A stretch of DNA of 42,287 bases from an uncultured Bacteroidota bacterium (lineage in GTDB: Bacteria > Bacteroidota > Bacteroidia > Bacteroidales > P3). The stretch covers positions 1-42,287 of the forward strand of contig CACZWL010000019.1 of assembly GCA_902784865.1 (NCBI GenBank), written 5' to 3'. Of this stretch, positions 19,401 through 24,845 are shown in pieces. Both the position numbers and the translations under genes were made by a program. Positions within the stretch are counted from its first letter, which is position 1. The number at the start of each line of letters is the position of its first letter. The notes beneath the pieces were generated by a model. That model saw only the letters and a list, made by a program, of their open reading frames with translations, made no database searches and had not been told where the DNA came from.

Positions 19401-19453
19401 TCGTCGAGGGTACGAAGAGCTACACCGCCATCTTCGAGGCCGTTACCCCTTGA
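13475..19453 (+). CDS. Giant secreted protein: three FN3 domains, glycine-rich repeat region, three InlB-like repeats
   Basis: 1992 residues. Signal peptide at ~1-31 (AALSAAFVLLLAPQAVAQ); a beta-rich N-terminal domain; three fibronectin type III domains at ~275-525 (ASISWTDLNS, ATLTWSDVNS, ELHLMWNG); a long central domain ~529-1240 starting near RSLNPLDVKITYRGHG; a glycine-rich region ~1250-1775 with recurring VYGGG, IYGGC and VFGGG turns, suggestive of a right-handed beta-helix; and three divergent InlB B-repeats ~1776-1990 (ASMGTVTGGG, GYRFTQWHDG). The central, glycine-rich and InlB parts match the protein at 27880-33558. No type IX sorting domain or LPxTG is visible, so the mode of anchoring is unknown. 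Adhesion or substrate binding at the surface is inference. FN3 copies 1 and 2 are very similar in DNA. Confidence 0.85.
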   Translation: MRMFKNPMNFIYRAALSAAFVLLLAPQAVAQSPCPTVATTVEPIPFRAYFDNDEPNSCGITWGGAAGSALAAGHQINTHSSTLNWRVYTNGNGKDLGGSTNPGNGTYLPHMVTSNATFNRCSFQKSGTRSFSIVSKTGTFNNPANTSQVYTPGTVNYVMLPPMNSPLNILKFSFWFCTNTSTAGQLEVGYVTADGTGNDATSVTTFVAVATFNASSESVTTTGGLQAAGVGKDVEVSFASAPANATRIALRWVNNTSTLAACNIDNLEVDYNVTCLPVTNLQETDVQYDRASISWTDLNSASRWQVSLNGGSPVTVTSTEYTFTGLTHNTEYTAQVKSVCSDDDISNLTEITFRTVACSPVANLVAVPNYTSATLTWSDVNSATQWQVSLDGGSPVTVSSPSHTFTGLAPNTDYTATVRAVCAPGVLSDPVTVNFRTVCPQPTSLAIDRIDGDELHLMWNGIASQYEVQLASDNAFSSGLRTATGSTTGASFDGLTVGEYYYARVRALCGSDYSAWSNVLEVYFVDLIGSAPETGLYESTGTVVLNDLEPHDWKIYTTEVDKPLRSLNPLDVKITYRGHGTANVSSNITYTEGNEDMAYYVPVQMSEFTANCSPSDVSVGISPEERHYHTLVYYKTLDRLNKNEGTGRVEYRTIFNPFSRRPTFGNPADYNLASNTFALSPASYIGAPCWRGFYMWRIDRISGGSVYTTKTGGTPLAVGDVIKADKALYFEASSTLELEFTALWAPAAVRYTVGPSMAWSHHPSKGWGQFAERDIAGIERNFVVLNGVFRLTGPVKGADWPQLIVEAGNPNGSEWDYNATYTSVFPNGTYDGVTPAYGPVKTATTTPTGVERVPTYIDLCPGLTKQDNRVVTICSDVRFEYLAFSRLRGERNAFFLDGTPAATWGTIATDGTHNLTLGRGIETMFDDNLGTFNYIWGFGPLVNNNATNAATWGFRRDADNNVLTNGGVKINSGVDFRYEFPTREVLTRDLDITIRLESGYVGCLMTIYGWNANYQTQEGTDMTNIYGDGKIETKTTPAHRADGTDNHARFIMGTDYDRADEAQKVRNLGTDYASRLNPRGEPYETLDSMLYHEVYKNAKTKIYRPFRVGNFNGNINNQDKDSVYSEMIIKSGFVGQEIIDREIGHMEGSTAAGRFFPDKTVHGVTFSGNRLSWTPKSIYNCVSANNIHRGKRRMLIEGGMLNCCVSLGAWDRTNDVSRWAKQPGVTGASAIFWDPYRDGDETPNDVSTLRMTGGIITGALFGGGNTYTASGGGRQMIITGGVVRAWISGGVNGGDANVDQWEGIHYGNAWIYAGGNFHVGSGDTTHTTVGDSILFQGNNGGINGSTDGNIFGAGCGIRPIQFNTSGPISTDWNENAYKFHRMGRIDSSFVYVADNVVVEGDIYGGGNFGYNNTGNGFEEALAKDKANKIGQSGGSDTTKDSRAKGMATLRILGGEVGGRVFGGSNQKMSRMADIRMTGGLVKRGIYGGCNTWGFMTESVTLDILGGTVGTPELPGVVCGGGLGKETAVFKDVTLNFGAAGTAGPTIYGDIYGGSQQGTTNGGSITRTQIGTYLISGWDYPIYSTSIDTSEAQGQGYNTNYRTTVNFYSGRHLDGAIFGGAWGPDNAFATVYGDVEVNILGGQVNDVFGANDATGKPMGRVKVNIGTPDSVAASTADGNKAHRNRPLVTGSVYGGGRNASYGSGKDNYIPVVDMYSGTVMNNVFGGGQGSTAVIDHPAENYSTKVHIHHGTVMGNVYGGGNDAKVLGNTRVIIGVDATTAYTLTVTTADASMGTVTGGGTVLQDQDVQIKATPKAGYRFTQWHDGNTSNPRYIAINSDTTYIAQFEAIVEYTITVTSADDAMGTASGGGNYDVDQVAVITAAPADGYRFTGWSDGSSFNPRHVTVSGDATFTAQFEALPKYQITATANNTAMGTVTGSGEFTVGQSTQLRATPNAGYKFVRWADSGAGWQNDSRYVLVEGTKSYTAIFEAVTP

Positions 19454-19477
19454 GGCGCAAACAACCCACACACCACA

Positions 19478-19505
19478 GGGGCGAATTTGATTCGCCCCTT
19501 TTTTG
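19478..19505 (+). terminator. Terminator built from a GGGGCGAAT palindrome
   Basis: GGGGCGAAT/ATTCGCCCC (19478-19498) forms a 9-bp stem with a three-base loop and is followed directly by a run of T (19499-19504), so this repeat copy can serve as the terminator of the giant gene. A fourth copy (19523-19546) without a T-tract follows. Confidence 0.65.
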
Positions 19506-19522
19506 TTGCAACCCGCACCGTT

Positions 19523-19546
19523 GGGGCGAATAATGATTCGCCCCTA
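19523..19546. repeat. GGGGCGAAT palindromic repeat, fourth copy
   Basis: GGGGCGAATAATGATTCGCC followed by CCTA; same family as 13276-13336 and 19478-19498. Confidence 0.8.
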
Positions 19547-19590
19547 CAGTCTCACCCCTCCCCCCTTTGGAATCCCCGTGTGAAAAATAT

Positions 19591-19622
19591 TTTCACCACA
19601 TTATAAAAAAGTTGTATCTTTG
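19591..19622 (+). promoter_or_regulatory. thrS operon promoter
   Basis: TTTC (19591-19594), 20 bases, TATCTTTG (19615-19622), 37 bases before the thrS ATG. Confidence 0.75.
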
Positions 19623-19659
19623 CAGTTTGAAATAGTACGCATATAAGAGATATAAAGTG

Positions 19660-21594
19660 ATGATAAATATAACATTACCAGATGGTTCCGTGCATCAGCA
19701 TGAGGCTGGTGTCACCCCCTTGGATATAGCAAAAAGCATCTCCGAGGGCCTTGCCCGCAATGTCTTGGCTGCCAAAGTCAACGACAAAGTGATGGAACTT
19801 TACCGTCCCATCACCGAGGACGCCACCGTGCAGCTCCTCACCTGGAACGACGAGGAGGGCAAGCACACCTTCTGGCACACCTCGGCCCACCTCCTGGCCA
19901 CGGCCCTGCAGGAACTCTACCCCGGCATCAAGTTCGGCATCGGCCCCGCCATCGAGAACGGCTTCTACTACGACATCGACTTCGGCACCTACCAGGTCTC
20001 GAGCGACGATTTCCCCAAGATCGAGAAGAAAATGATGGAACTCGTCCAGGCCAAGACCCCCATCTGCCGCCGCGAAGTCTCCAAGGCCGACGCCCTCGCC
20101 GAGTTCAACGGCCGCAACGAGAACTATAAGGTCGAGCTTATCAACGACCTCGAGGACGGCACCATCTCCTTCTACGAGAGCGGCCCCTTCACCGACCTCT
20201 GCCGCGGCCCCCACCTGGTCGACTTCGGCGCCATCAAGGCCGTCAAGCTCCTCAGCCTCGCCGGCGCCTACTGGCGCGGCGACGAGCATCGCCCGCAGCT
20301 CACGCGACTCTATGCCATCTCCTTCCCCAAAAAGAAGGAACTCGACGAATACCTCCTCATGCTCGAAGAAGCCAAGAAACGCGACCACCGCAAGATAGGC
20401 CGCGAGATGGGCCTCTTCATGTTCAGCGACATGGTCGGCAAAGGCCTCCCCATCTGGCTGCCCAAAGGCACCGACCTCCGCCTCCGCCTGCAGGACTTCC
20501 TCTCGAAGATACAGAAACGCTACGGCTACAAGCAGGTCATCACCCCGCACATCGGCGGCAAGCAACTCTACGTCACCTCAGGCCACTGGGACCACTACGG
20601 CGCCGACTCCTTCCGCCCCATCACCACCCCCGAGGAAGGCGAGGAATACCTCCTCAAGCCCATGAACTGCCCCCACCACTGCATGATCTACCGCAACGAG
20701 CCCGTCTCCTACAAGGAACTGCCGCTCCGCATCGCCGAGTTCGGCACCGTCTACCGCTACGAGCAGAGCGGCGAGCTCCACGGCCTCACGCGCGTGCGTT
20801 CCTTTACTCAGGACGACGCTCACATCTTCTGCCGCCCCGACCAGGTCAAGGAAGAGTTCATCAAGGTCATGGAGATTATCGAGATTATCTTCAAGGCATT
20901 GAGTTTCGAGAACTTCGAAGCCCAGATATCGCTGCGCGACCCCAGCAACACCACCAAGTATGTCGGCACCGACGAGAACTGGCAGAAAGCCGAGCAGGCC
21001 ATCGTCGAAGCCTGCCAGGAGAAAGGCCTCAAGGCCCGCGTCGAACTCGGCGAGGCCGCCTTCTATGGCCCCAAGCTCGACTTCATGGTCAAGGACGCCA
21101 TCGGCCGCCGCTGGCAGCTCGGCACCATACAGGTAGACTACAACCTCCCCGAGCGCTTCGGCCTCGAGTATATAGGCTCCGACGGCCAGAAACACCGCCC
21201 CGTCATGATCCACCGCGCACCCTTCGGCTCCATGGAGCGCTTCTGCGCTGTGCTCATCGAACACACCGGCGGCAAGTTCCCCCTCTGGCTCACCCCCGAC
21301 CAGTTCATCATCCTCCCCGTCAGCGAGAAGTATATCGACGAGGCCCGCGCCATGAAGGCACGCCTCGAAGACCTCGGCCTCCGCGGCACCATCGACGAGC
21401 GCAGCGAGAAGATAGGCCGCAAGATACGCGACGCCGAACTGGCCAAGGTACCCTTCATGCTCATCCTCGGCGAGAAGGAAATCGCCGAAGGCACCGTCAG
21501 CGTCCGCCGCCAAGGCGCAGGCGATCTCGGCGCCATGAAGCCCGAAGCCTTCGCCAAGATTATTGAAGAAGAGATAGAAGCAGTAATGCAATAA
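19660..21594 (+). CDS. thrS: Threonyl-tRNA synthetase
   Basis: 644 residues. N-terminal TGS domain (~1-62, [16 protein letters not shown]); second editing domain with the HTSAHLLA metal motif and [10 protein letters not shown]; class II core with the zinc-site cysteine in [10 protein letters not shown], motif 2 [20 protein letters not shown] and motif 3 near [16 protein letters not shown]; then the C-terminal anticodon-binding domain ([20 protein letters not shown]). It charges tRNA-Thr and edits Ser-tRNA-Thr. ATG 19660 is preferred over the GTG immediately before it. It is first gene of a thrS-infC-rpmI-rplT cluster, with infC beginning 22 bases after the stop. Confidence 0.97.
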   Translation: MINITLPDGSVHQHEAGVTPLDIAKSISEGLARNVLAAKVNDKVMELYRPITEDATVQLLTWNDEEGKHTFWHTSAHLLATALQELYPGIKFGIGPAIENGFYYDIDFGTYQVSSDDFPKIEKKMMELVQAKTPICRREVSKADALAEFNGRNENYKVELINDLEDGTISFYESGPFTDLCRGPHLVDFGAIKAVKLLSLAGAYWRGDEHRPQLTRLYAISFPKKKELDEYLLMLEEAKKRDHRKIGREMGLFMFSDMVGKGLPIWLPKGTDLRLRLQDFLSKIQKRYGYKQVITPHIGGKQLYVTSGHWDHYGADSFRPITTPEEGEEYLLKPMNCPHHCMIYRNEPVSYKELPLRIAEFGTVYRYEQSGELHGLTRVRSFTQDDAHIFCRPDQVKEEFIKVMEIIEIIFKALSFENFEAQISLRDPSNTTKYVGTDENWQKAEQAIVEACQEKGLKARVELGEAAFYGPKLDFMVKDAIGRRWQLGTIQVDYNLPERFGLEYIGSDGQKHRPVMIHRAPFGSMERFCAVLIEHTGGKFPLWLTPDQFIILPVSEKYIDEARAMKARLEDLGLRGTIDERSEKIGRKIRDAELAKVPFMLILGEKEIAEGTVSVRRQGAGDLGAMKPEAFAKIIEEEIEAVMQ

Positions 21595-21602
21595 ATTAAT
21601 AT

Positions 21603-21619
21603 AGGAGAACCAAGTTATA
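21603..21619 (+). promoter_or_regulatory. Shine-Dalgarno site and AUA start of infC
   Basis: AGGAG (21603-21607), nine bases, ATA (21617-21619). A clear Shine-Dalgarno sequence is unusual in this window, which makes the non-AUG start more credible. Confidence 0.6.
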
Positions 21620-22183
21620 GCAACACCCTACAGACCCGGCCCCTTCGCCGGCAACCGCGGCAGGGGCCCCGTGAAGAAAGAGCCCGAACACCTGACCAAC
21701 GAGCGCATCGACGTTCCCATGGTCCGCGTCGTCGGCGACGGCATGGAGCCCACCATCATGAACACCAAGGAAGCCCTCCGTCGTGCCTACGACCAAGGCC
21801 TCGACCTGGTGATGATCTCGCCCACCGCCAACCCGCCCGTGTGCAAAATCATAGAGTACCAGAAGTACCTCTATGAACAGAAGAAGCGCGAGAAGGAGCG
21901 CAAGGCCAACTCCACCAAGATAGTCATCAAGGAGATACGCCTCTCGCCCCAGACCGACGACCACGACTTCGAGTTCAAGCTCAACCACGCCATCCGCTTC
22001 CTCAAGGAGGGCAACAAGGTCAAAGTCGACGTCTTCTTCCGCGGACGCTCCATCGTCTACAAGGAGCAGGGTGAAGCACAGCTGCTCAAGTTCGCCGAGG
22101 CACTCCTCGAATACGGCAAACCCGAACAGCTGCCCCGCCTCGAGGGCAAGCGCATGCTCATGATCATCGCCCCCAAGAAGTAA
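21617..22183 (+). CDS. infC: Translation initiation factor IF-3, apparently starting at AUA
   Basis: 188 residues. The IF3 N-domain (NERIDVPMVRVVGDGMEP, ISPTANPPVCKIIEYQKYLY), the basic linker (KKREKERKANSTKIVIKEIR) and the C-domain (SPQTDDHDFEFKLNHAIRFL) are intact. IF3 binds the 30S subunit and discriminates against wrong start codons. No ATG lies upstream of the conserved part. The frame opens after a TAG at 21602-21604, and an AGGAG at 21603-21607 stands nine bases before ATA 21617, giving ATPYRPGPFAG after the start. A GTG at 21671 is the other option but would drop 18 residues and has no Shine-Dalgarno site. Rare start codons on infC are a known autoregulatory device in other bacteria. 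Confidence 0.85.
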   Translation: MATPYRPGPFAGNRGRGPVKKEPEHLTNERIDVPMVRVVGDGMEPTIMNTKEALRRAYDQGLDLVMISPTANPPVCKIIEYQKYLYEQKKREKERKANSTKIVIKEIRLSPQTDDHDFEFKLNHAIRFLKEGNKVKVDVFFRGRSIVYKEQGEAQLLKFAEALLEYGKPEQLPRLEGKRMLMIIAPKK

Positions 22184-22245
22184 GGCCCCAGAGAGAAGAA
22201 ACCAAATGTATCAACATATAGTCTAACTTAAAAAACAGTAAAGTA

Positions 22246-22440
22246 ATGCCTACAATGAAGACCAAGTCCGCTGCCAAGAAGCGTTTCGCTTTCACCGGTA
22301 CCGGCAAAATCAAACGCAAGCATGCTTACCACAGCCACATCCTCACCAAGAAGGAGACGACTCAGAAGCGCAACCTCGACCACACGACCCTCGTGAGCCG
22401 CGACGACGAGAAGCGCGTCAAACGTATGTTGCTTGCCTAG
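22246..22440 (+). CDS. rpmI: 50S ribosomal protein L35
   Basis: 64 residues, very basic, with the L35 pattern [20 protein letters not shown] and [14 protein letters not shown]. It is part of the large ribosomal subunit. It sits in the conserved infC-rpmI-rplT order, 62 bases after infC, with an AT-rich leader. Confidence 0.97.
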   Translation: MPTMKTKSAAKKRFAFTGTGKIKRKHAYHSHILTKKETTQKRNLDHTTLVSRDDEKRVKRMLLA

Positions 22441-22479
22441 TCAACAGGAGTTATTAACCATTGCTCAGCGCCTACAAGA

Positions 22480-22510
22480 GCAGCGGGTCAGCCCCAGGGC
22501 ACCGCGCTGC
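22480..22510 (+). promoter_or_regulatory. Hairpin in the rpmI-rplT spacer, possible L20 autoregulatory site
   Basis: GCAGCG (22480-22485) pairs with CGCTGC (22505-22510), extended inward by GGT/ACC around one bulged G. L20 represses this operon through a leader structure in other phyla; a similar role here is inference from position only. Confidence 0.4.
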
Positions 22511-22538
22511 CGCCTGAACGAAAAAACAATTAAAACTT

Positions 22539-22886
22539 ATGCCAAGATCAGTAAACGCTGTGGCCTCCAGAGCCCGCAGAAAGAAAATCCTCAATCGCAC
22601 CAAAGGTTATTGGGGCAGAGGTAAAAACGTATGGACCGTCGCCAAGAACAAGTGGGAAAAAGGTCAAACCTACGCCTACCGCGACCGTAAGAACAAGAAG
22701 CGCGAGTTCCGCTCGCTGTGGATCAACCGTATCAACGCCGGTTGCCGCATCAACGGTGTCTCGTACTCCGTCTTTATGGGCGAACTTCACAAGAGCGGCA
22801 TCGAGCTCAACCGCAAGGTGCTCGCCGACCTCGCCATGAATCATCCCGAGGCCTTCACCGCCGTTGTGAAGATGGTGAAAAAGTAA
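22539..22886 (+). CDS. rplT: 50S ribosomal protein L20
   Basis: 115 residues with the L20 signature [20 protein letters not shown], then [10 protein letters not shown] and a helical basic N-terminus; the C-terminal globular part reads [20 protein letters not shown]. It is an early assembly protein that binds 23S rRNA. It lies 98 bases after rpmI, a longer spacer than usual, which contains a hairpin. Confidence 0.97.
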   Translation: MPRSVNAVASRARRKKILNRTKGYWGRGKNVWTVAKNKWEKGQTYAYRDRKNKKREFRSLWINRINAGCRINGVSYSVFMGELHKSGIELNRKVLADLAMNHPEAFTAVVKMVKK

Positions 22887-22914
22887 CAACTAACCCTTAA
22901 AAACACTTATTGTC

Positions 22915-23268
22915 ATGGGAAAAACTGAATTAATGCAATTTGTAGAGAATTTGGTCGAGCGCAAGGAGTTCCCCGAATTCAAGGCTGGCGATACCATCAC
23001 TGTCCATTACAAGATCAGAGAAGGAAACAAAGAACGTATCCAGAACTTCCAGGGCGTTGTCCTGCAGCGCCGCGGAAGCGGATCGACCGAGACCTTTACT
23101 GTCCGCAAGATTGCCAACGGCATCGGAGTGGAACGCATCTTCCCCTTCAGCAGCCCGTTCATCGAGCAGATTGATGTCAACAAGCACGGTGCCGTGCGCC
23201 GCGCCCGCATCTTCTACCTCCGCAGTCTCACCGGTAAGAAAGCCCGTATCAAGGAAAGAAGACGCTAA
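22915..23268 (+). CDS. rplS: 50S ribosomal protein L19
   Basis: 117 residues with the L19 pattern [34 protein letters not shown] and [19 protein letters not shown]19 sits at the 30S-50S interface. It follows rplT by 28 bases on the same strand, so it probably joins the thrS-infC-rpmI-rplT transcript; in many other bacteria it is instead in the rpsP-trmD operon. A strong terminator closes the unit. Confidence 0.97.
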   Translation: MGKTELMQFVENLVERKEFPEFKAGDTITVHYKIREGNKERIQNFQGVVLQRRGSGSTETFTVRKIANGIGVERIFPFSSPFIEQIDVNKHGAVRRARIFYLRSLTGKKARIKERRR

Positions 23269-23305
23269 CCGGCGTCCTCCACGTCCTTGCGATACATTTG
23301 GAAAT

Positions 23306-23340
23306 GAGGGAGTCCCCTACGGGATTCCCTCTCTTTTTTT
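23306..23340 (+). terminator. Terminator after rplS
   Basis: GAGGGA and TCCC (23306-23316) pair with GGGA and TCCCTC (23321-23331) across a CTAC loop, followed by TC and seven T. Confidence 0.85.
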
Positions 23341-23369
23341 CAAAAAAATAGTCCAAAAGTCAATTTTAT

Positions 23370-23401
23370 TTTGCCTATGTCGTTTTTTCTTCGTACCTTT
23401 G
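23370..23401 (+). promoter_or_regulatory. Promoter of the phosphatase/PurL-like pair
   Basis: TTTG (23370-23373), 20 bases, TACCTTTG (23394-23401). The predicted start of transcription falls at or next to the ATG at 23406. Confidence 0.85.
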
Positions 23402-23405
23402 CACC

Positions 23406-23450
23406 ATGAAATTGACGGTCGCAACGACCCCCAACAGCCTATCGCAATGA
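23406..23450 (+). CDS. Possible 14-residue leaderless upstream peptide coupled to the phosphatase gene
   Basis: ATG 23406 lies four bases after the -7 box and reads MKLTVATTPNSLSQ, with TGA at 23448-23450 overlapping the phosphatase start (ATGA). The geometry suggests a leaderless mini-ORF that delivers ribosomes to the next start. There is no protein-level evidence. Confidence 0.35.
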   Translation: MKLTVATTPNSLSQ

Positions 23451-23968
23451 GCAGAAACATCCTCTTCGTCTGTCACGGCAACATCTGCCGTAGCCCCATG
23501 GCCGAGTTCATCTTCAAGCGCATGGTGCGCCGCGCCGGCCTCGAAGAACAGTTCCAGGTTGCCTCCGCCGCCACCAGCAGCGAGGAGGTGGGCAACCCCG
23601 TCTATCCCCTCGCCAAGCGCACCCTTGCCGAGCACGGCATCGGATGCCCGGGCAAGACGGCCCGGCAGGTCGAGCCCGACGACTACCGGCGCTACGACTT
23701 CATCGTCGGCATGGACGAGGCAAACCGCAACAACCTCCTCGACCTCTTCGGCGGCGACCCCGAGGGCAAGGTCAGCCTGCTCCTCGACCACACCCCGGCC
23801 TCCGACACCGAGCACCACGGCCGCGACGTCGCCGACCCCTGGTACACGCGCAAGTTCAACATCGCCTACGACGACATCAACATCGGCTGCCAGGCCCTCT
23901 TCGACGCCCTCGAGCCCGAAGCCCGCGCCGAGGCCGACAAGGCCGCCAGCCAAGCACGCAATGAGTGA
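23447..23968 (+). CDS. Low-molecular-weight protein tyrosine phosphatase
   Basis: 173 residues. The catalytic P-loop VCHGNICRSPMAE has the Cys-x5-Arg-Ser signature right after the first strand, and the general-acid aspartate is in VADPWY near the C-terminus, as in the LMW-PTP family. The cytoplasmic enzyme dephosphorylates tyrosine or arginine on proteins; the substrate is unknown. ATG 23447 overlaps the stop of a 14-codon upstream ORF. The gene for a truncated PurL relative starts inside its 3' end. Confidence 0.93.
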   Translation: MSRNILFVCHGNICRSPMAEFIFKRMVRRAGLEEQFQVASAATSSEEVGNPVYPLAKRTLAEHGIGCPGKTARQVEPDDYRRYDFIVGMDEANRNNLLDLFGGDPEGKVSLLLDHTPASDTEHHGRDVADPWYTRKFNIAYDDINIGCQALFDALEPEARAEADKAASQARNE

Positions 23969-24740
23969 ACCGGTAGTGGACTTCTCCATCGTCGAGGCCA
24001 TGGGCATCTCGCGCCAGGCCTACGATGAGGTGCTCGACATCATCGGCCGCCAGCCCTCCATCGAGGAGCTCTCCACGCTCCTCGCCATGTGGGAGAGCAA
24101 CGGCCGCCAGCAGAGCCTCCTGGCATGGCTCCGTGGCCAGCACCATGCCGTCCATCGCGACGACTACCTCTACTCCGGCCCCGACGACCACCGCGCCATC
24201 CGCGAGCCCCGCATCAAGGAGTGCCTCGACATAGCCCACGCCCTCGCCCAGAATACAAAGTCCAAAATTCAAGATTCAAAATTCACCACGGGGTTGCTGC
24301 TCTACCTGGTGGGCAATGTGGGAGCCGGGTTTGCCGACAGCGAGTACGCCCGCCGTTGCCTCCACCTGGCCGACCAGCCCATGGCCGCCTCGGGCAGCGA
24401 CGAGGACTGCCAGTATATCGAGCTGATCCTCGGGTCGTTGCATTCGGCCGCCATGGTCGAGGCCAGCCATAGGGTGGGGGAGGGCGGCCTCTTCTGCTCG
24501 CTGCTGCGCATGTTGGCCCCTCGCGGCTTCGACATCCTGGCCCCGCGCGAGGTGCGCCTCGACGCCTTCCTCTTCGGCGAGGAACGCGGCCGCTACCTTG
24601 CCATCCTTCCTGAAAGCCAGGATGATGCCTTCCTCCTCAAGATGGACGAGGCGCGCCTCAACTGCTGCTTCCTCGGCCGCACCACCAAGGACCGCATCCT
24701 CGTCGACGGCTTCGACTTCGGCCTGGTAGGCAGTTTTTGA
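23961..24740 (+). CDS. PurL-like protein lacking the ATP-binding core (FGAM synthase linker joined to an AIRS_C domain)
   Basis: 259 residues. The N-terminus MGISRQAYDEVLDIIGRQPS with LAMWES lines up with the PurL linker domain, whose usual form is LGLSxxEYxxIxxxLGRxPN...MWSEHCSYKS. The C-terminal ~150 residues (LLLYLVGNVGAGFADSEY, VGEGGLFCSLLRML, DAFLFGEERGRYLAIL) look like an AIR-synthase C-terminal domain. The SHDxSDGGL motif is degraded to ASHRVGEGGL, and the whole FGAM-synthase core is absent (PurL is ~740 residues or more). It is therefore unlikely to make FGAM and may be regulatory. It overlaps the phosphatase gene by eight bases. A 7-bp AT-rich repeat (24264-24284) is inserted in frame between the two parts. 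Confidence 0.75.
   Translation: MSEPVVDFSIVEAMGISRQAYDEVLDIIGRQPSIEELSTLLAMWESNGRQQSLLAWLRGQHHAVHRDDYLYSGPDDHRAIREPRIKECLDIAHALAQNTKSKIQDSKFTTGLLLYLVGNVGAGFADSEYARRCLHLADQPMAASGSDEDCQYIELILGSLHSAAMVEASHRVGEGGLFCSLLRMLAPRGFDILAPREVRLDAFLFGEERGRYLAILPESQDDAFLLKMDEARLNCCFLGRTTKDRILVDGFDFGLVGSF
24264..24284 (+). repeat. Intragenic 7-bp tandem repeat in the PurL-like gene
   Basis: AAAATTC, AAGATTC, AAAATTC: 21 bases, exactly seven codons, so the frame is kept. The unit is close to the reverse complement of the menG repeat unit. Confidence 0.7.
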
Positions 24741-24781
24741 AGGTTGCGAATTTTTAACAGTTCCGGTATGGTTTTTTTTCC

Positions 24782-24789
24782 TACCTTTG
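24782..24789 (+). promoter_or_regulatory. -7 element of the ABC importer operon
   Basis: TACCTTTG (24782-24789); no good TTTG is found 19-20 bases upstream, so only the -7 box is called. The leader to ATG 24846 is about 55 bases. Confidence 0.5.
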
Positions 24790-24845
24790 CAGACAGTTTC
24801 CCCGCATGGGAAATAGTATAAGAACTCTATTTATAGCTATTTAGG

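Noticed and set aside
19657-19659. GTG as thrS start
   Set aside because: It directly precedes an ATG giving the normal TGS domain start.
23057-23446. N-terminal extension of the phosphatase
   Set aside because: The frame is open far upstream but crosses rplS, a terminator and the promoter; ATG 23447 fits the family start.
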